In this document: piece by piece, positions 61,204 through 64,000 of the stretch | Position numbering within the stretch: position 1 is the first letter of the stretch | How the letters are laid out: each line of letters starts with the position of its first letter | Source of the DNA: Mesorhizobium sp. | GTDB lineage: Bacteria > Pseudomonadota > Alphaproteobacteria > Rhizobiales > Rhizobiaceae | DNA length: 64,000 nt | Direction: 5' to 3' | Assembly (NCBI GenBank): GCA_004020315.1 | Contig: SAQG01000005.1 | Location: 124,001 to 188,000, forward strand | The notes under the pieces: generated by a model | Told to the model about the DNA's origin: nothing | The model's input: only the letters and a program-made list of their open reading frames with translations | The model's database searches: none | Position numbers and translations under genes: made by a program

Positions 61204-62060
61204 TTCGGGTCCCTCGTCAGCCACAATTGCACCAGCGAGATGGCGATCGCCAGCCCGGCCATGGTGTAGGCGATCGCCGACGCGTAGCCGAAATTGAGCG
61301 ATCTGAAGCCCTGGCGGTAAAGCAGCAGCCCGAGCGTCTCGGTGCCGCCGCCCGGCCCGCCGCGCTCGGTGATCAGGAAGGGTTCGGTGAATAGCTGCAT
61401 GGTGCCGATGATCGACAGCACGGCGCAGAACACGATGATCGGCTTGAGCAGCGGCAAGGTGATGTAGAAGAACTGCTTGAACTTGCTGACGCGGTCCAGC
61501 GTCGCCGCCTCGTAAACATCCTGGGGGATGGACTGCAGGCCGGCGAGCAGGATGATGGCGTTGTAACCGGCCCAGCGCCAGGTCACCGCGATCATGATGA
61601 CCCCCATCGCCGGCGTGACGTTGGAAAACCAGTCGATGCGGGGCAGGCCGACGCTGTTCAGCAGCTTGTTGATGATGCCGTAATCGAGATTGAACATCAG
61701 CCGGAAGACCGCCGAATAGGCGACTTCGCCGACCACGACCGGGGCGAAGAAGGCGAAGCGGAACAGGCCACGGGCCTTCAGCAGCGGCGAATTGAGCAGC
61801 ACGGCCATCACGATCGCCAAAGTGATCATCACCGGCACCTGGATGACGAGGATGAGCAGCGTGTTCTTCAGCGCGTTGAAGAAAGCCGGGTCGCCGATCA
61901 GCCGGCCCCAGTTGAAGGTGGGCGCGAACCGCCACGGCACGGTGCGCGTCGCCTGGAAGGAGATCAGGAACGAGCTGATGATCGGCCATAGCCAGAAGAT
62001 TGAGAAGATCAGCAGATAGGGCGCGAGGAAGCGGTACGCCGTGGCGTTCTGATAGCGCAT
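61200..62060 (-). CDS. Sugar ABC transporter permease (MalF type)
   Basis: A 286-residue permease with six helices and the EAA loop in YEAATLDRVSKFKQFFYITLPLLKP. It begins MRYQNATAYRFLAPYLLIF, close to LacF-like proteins. It forms a heterodimer with the next permease. ATG 62060 follows GAAGGAGAAAG, a good ribosome-binding site. Confidence 0.93.
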   Translation of the reverse strand: MRYQNATAYRFLAPYLLIFSIFWLWPIISSFLISFQATRTVPWRFAPTFNWGRLIGDPAFFNALKNTLLILVIQVPVMITLAIVMAVLLNSPLLKARGLFRFAFFAPVVVGEVAYSAVFRLMFNLDYGIINKLLNSVGLPRIDWFSNVTPAMGVIMIAVTWRWAGYNAIILLAGLQSIPQDVYEAATLDRVSKFKQFFYITLPLLKPIIVFCAVLSIIGTMQLFTEPFLITERGGPGGGTETLGLLLYRQGFRSLNFGYASAIAYTMAGLAIAISLVQLWLTRDPK

Positions 62061-62169
62061 TCTTTCTCCTTCCTGTCTCGCGCTGGAACGCGGTGTTAAT
62101 GATGCGGCAAACGGCGGTTCATGGACTTCTGGTGAGGACCACTTGTCGATCTCGGCGCTGCCCCTCATC

Positions 62170-62325
62170 GCCCTGCCGGGCGACGGGGAGAAGGGGCTGG
62201 CGGCAATCCGGGCGTGCATTCTGCAACGTTGGTGATTGGCGAAACCATCGATGACAGCGCCCCTCTCCCCGTCACTATACGAGGAGAGGATGCCGGCAGG
62301 CAGGTGAGGGGCAGCGAAACCGTCC
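62170..62325. repeat. Two-armed palindromic intergenic repeat
   Basis: Arms of the TCTCCCCGT/ACGGGGAGA family are split: GACGGGGAGAAGGGGCTGG near 62183-62201 and CCCCTCTCCCCGTCACTATA near 62261, with a tail containing GTGAGGGGCAGCG. It lies in the 325-base gap between the solute-binding protein and the first permease. It may lower or uncouple expression of the membrane genes from the abundant binding protein, as such hairpins do elsewhere. No gene is seen in 62061-62385. Confidence 0.75.
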
Positions 62326-62385
62326 CAGGAAGGGGGCGAATTCGAACCCGTCCTCGCCCCTCTTCGGCATCACCCGAACTCCATC

Positions 62386-63657
62386 TCACTCTTGGACCGG
62401 CAGACCGGTCGCCGAGGCGATCTGGCTTGCGGCATCGTCGAGCGCTGCCTTGGCGTCGGGATAGCCGCCGCCCAGATATTTGGTCTGGACCGAGCGGACG
62501 ATGATTTCCGCGTCGCTCTGGAACGGCGTGCCGCGGCTGGGGACGACTTTCGGCAAGGTGCCGAGGATGTCCTTCCACACCGCCTGGCCGCCCCAATAGG
62601 GTTGGCCTTCGGAGACATAGGGGTCATTGAGCGCGGAGATCAGCGACGGCACCAGGCCAAAACCCTTCAGCATCGCTATCTGGCCCTCGTTGGTCGCGAG
62701 CGAGTATTTCAGGTAGGCGTAGGCGGCCTCCTTGTTGTTGGACACCGAGGTGATGGCGAGCGACGAACCGCCGAGATTGGCGGCGCGCGGGCCATCGGCG
62801 GTGAGGCTCGGCATCAGATAGACGCCCCATTTGCCGCTGCCGTCGGGCGACTCGGTGCGTATGGTGCCCTCATACCAGCCGCCATACATCTGGCTGGCGA
62901 CGGTGCCGGCGGTGTTGTTGGTGATCTTGGTGCTCCAGTCGGCCGAGGTGATGATGCCGGCGTCATTCATCTCCTTGATCTTGGTCATCGACGCCACACA
63001 GCCCGGCTGATTGACGGTGATCGACTGCCCGTCGGCGGCGAAATAGGCGCAGCCCTGCTCGTTGGCGATCATGCGGAAGAATTCGGAGTCGCCGTTGAAA
63101 TCGGCGTTGGTCATCTTCACACCTGGATTGGCCTCCTGGATCTTCTTGCCGGCGGCAATGAAATCGTCCCAGGTCTTGATCGAGCTCGGATCGATGCCGG
63201 CCTTCTCGTAGAAGTCGCGGCGGTAGAACATCGCCACCGGGCCCGAATCCCAGGGCATCGCATAGGCCTTGTCTTCCACTTCGAGTTCGGTGCGCTTGAA
63301 ATCGGGGAATTTTGCCTGATCCTCGGCCGTGTAGCCCAGCGTATGGAGGTCGACGAAGCAGTCCGGGAACTGGCTCCAGTAGTTCTCGGCTTCGCCGTTC
63401 TCGATCGTCACGATATCCGGCAGCCCCTCGCCGCCGGCGGCGCAGCCGGCGATCGACTTGTCATAGGTCGGGTTGTTGCCGAGATCCTGGACCGTGACCT
63501 TGACGTCGGGGAACCGCTTGTTGAAACCTTCTATGGTGGCCTTGAGCGACGATGCGGCGACGTTCCAGCTCCAGATCGTGATTTCGCCGGATTGCGCAAA
63601 GGCCGGGGCTGAGCCCAGGCCAAGCGCGAACGCGGCGCAAGTCAGTGTGATGCGCAT
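62386..63657 (-). CDS. ABC transporter extracellular solute-binding protein (CUT1)
   Basis: A 423-residue periplasmic sugar-binding protein of family 1. The signal peptide ends at APAFAQS (about residue 21). EITIWSWNVAASSLKATIEGFNKRFPDVKVTV is represented at the N-terminus by IWSWNVAASSLKATIEGFN, then DIVTIENGEAENYWSQFP. The sequence resembles LacE-like binding proteins, but the sugar cannot be fixed. It opens the minus-strand ABC operon and is divergent from the AraC-type regulator. Confidence 0.92.
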   Translation of the reverse strand: MRITLTCAAFALGLGSAPAFAQSGEITIWSWNVAASSLKATIEGFNKRFPDVKVTVQDLGNNPTYDKSIAGCAAGGEGLPDIVTIENGEAENYWSQFPDCFVDLHTLGYTAEDQAKFPDFKRTELEVEDKAYAMPWDSGPVAMFYRRDFYEKAGIDPSSIKTWDDFIAAGKKIQEANPGVKMTNADFNGDSEFFRMIANEQGCAYFAADGQSITVNQPGCVASMTKIKEMNDAGIITSADWSTKITNNTAGTVASQMYGGWYEGTIRTESPDGSGKWGVYLMPSLTADGPRAANLGGSSLAITSVSNNKEAAYAYLKYSLATNEGQIAMLKGFGLVPSLISALNDPYVSEGQPYWGGQAVWKDILGTLPKVVPSRGTPFQSDAEIIVRSVQTKYLGGGYPDAKAALDDAASQIASATGLPVQE

Positions 63658-63763
63658 TGAAATCCTCCCATTTCATTTGCTCTCTCTTCGCGAGCATGGC
63701 TAGACTAGGCGCTGGCGAAGGCTTGTCCGCGACAAAGGGAATAAAGAATTGGCGGAAAGTAAG

Positions 63764-64000
63764 ATGCCGCAAAGGCCGTTTTACCAGCCCGGCGCCAGCA
63801 GCGTCGAGGGCCTGCCGCTGCTGTTGCAGATGTTTCATACCCAGCCTCTGGTGATGCTCAAGCCGCATTGGCATGCCCAGGTCGAGGTGAATTTCATCGT
63901 CCGCGGCAACGTGCACTACCGCATGGATGAGCATGAGATCTCGCTTTCGGCGGGCGACATGTGCCTGTTCTGGGGCGGCCTGCCGCATCAGATGGACGAT
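63764..64000 (+). CDS. AraC-type transcriptional regulator, N-terminal part
   Basis: The frame stays open to the window edge, giving 79 residues. It starts MPQRPFYQPGASSVEG from ATG 63764, or five residues earlier at TTG 63749 with AAGGGA at a good distance. The visible part is a cupin-type sugar-sensing domain (LKPHWHAQVEVNFIVRGN, LSAGDMCLFWGGLPHQ). AraC-family proteins divergent from a sugar ABC operon usually control it. The DNA-binding half lies beyond the window. Confidence 0.82.
   Translation, partial: MPQRPFYQPGASSVEGLPLLLQMFHTQPLVMLKPHWHAQVEVNFIVRGNVHYRMDEHEISLSAGDMCLFWGGLPHQMDD

Overview
The window is about 62-65% GC chromosomal DNA from an alphaproteobacterium of the Hyphomicrobiales, most like Mesorhizobium or a near relative. 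The evidence is the mdh-sucC-sucD-sucA-sucB-lpd gene order, the dapF-mtaB-ftsY-yciB block followed by ccm genes next to a divergent acnA, an Omp19-like lipoprotein, an IalB-like protein, DUF1127 and DUF2794 proteins, and several families of palindromic intergenic repeats typical of rhizobia. This assignment is inference from gene content; no database search was run. The region is core metabolism and housekeeping. I see no prophage, insertion sequence, CRISPR array, rRNA or tRNA gene.

Layout. 1-4.5 kb: the end of a TSUP transporter, trmD-rimM (minus), xerC, a TraB/GumN protein and a small proline/alanine-rich membrane protein. 4.5-16.1 kb: one long minus-strand array, mdh-sucC-cupin-sucD-sucA-sucB-DUF4241-secreted protein-SDR-lpd, encoding malate dehydrogenase, succinyl-CoA synthetase and all three 2-oxoglutarate dehydrogenase subunits. 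16.3-20.2 kb: GNAT, zapE, an Omp19-like lipoprotein, an MBL-fold hydrolase and a DUF1328 peptide. 20.3-25.7 kb: dapF-mtaB-ftsY-yciB and a PPOX flavoprotein. 25.8-30.5 kb: an SMP-30 lactonase, DUF1127, DUF2332 and the cytochrome c maturation genes ccmA-ccmB-ccmD-ccmG with no ccmC between ccmB and ccmD. 30.8-37.6 kb: acnA, a ceramidase-like membrane protein, DUF1223, DUF2794, GNAT and a Bax-inhibitor-1 protein. 37.8-43.9 kb: an ABC exporter (YbbA/YbbP type) divergent from a TesA-like esterase, ThpR, LMW-PTP, PCD and YkvA. 44-51.7 kb: IalB-like, rlmN, LysE, argG, small secreted proteins, RidA, leuB and GNAT. 51.7-56.8 kb: two tandem cold-shock-like/DUF805 proteins, a DEAD-box helicase and asd. 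57-64 kb: a CUT1 sugar ABC operon ending in a Gfo/Idh/MocA-aldo/keto reductase fusion, with a divergent AraC-type regulator running off the window.

The most interesting signals are: a two-armed palindromic repeat read in frame inside ftsY; G-tract inverted repeats that begin directly after the stop codons of sucD and acnA, one of which also encodes the C-terminus of the neighbouring ceramidase-like protein; the missing ccmC; the two-domain oxidoreductase of the sugar operon; the duplicated cold-shock-like/DUF805 genes; a likely 3'-end frameshift in the helicase gene; and a cupin gene placed between sucC and sucD. No wholly new multi-gene defence or biosynthetic system was found.
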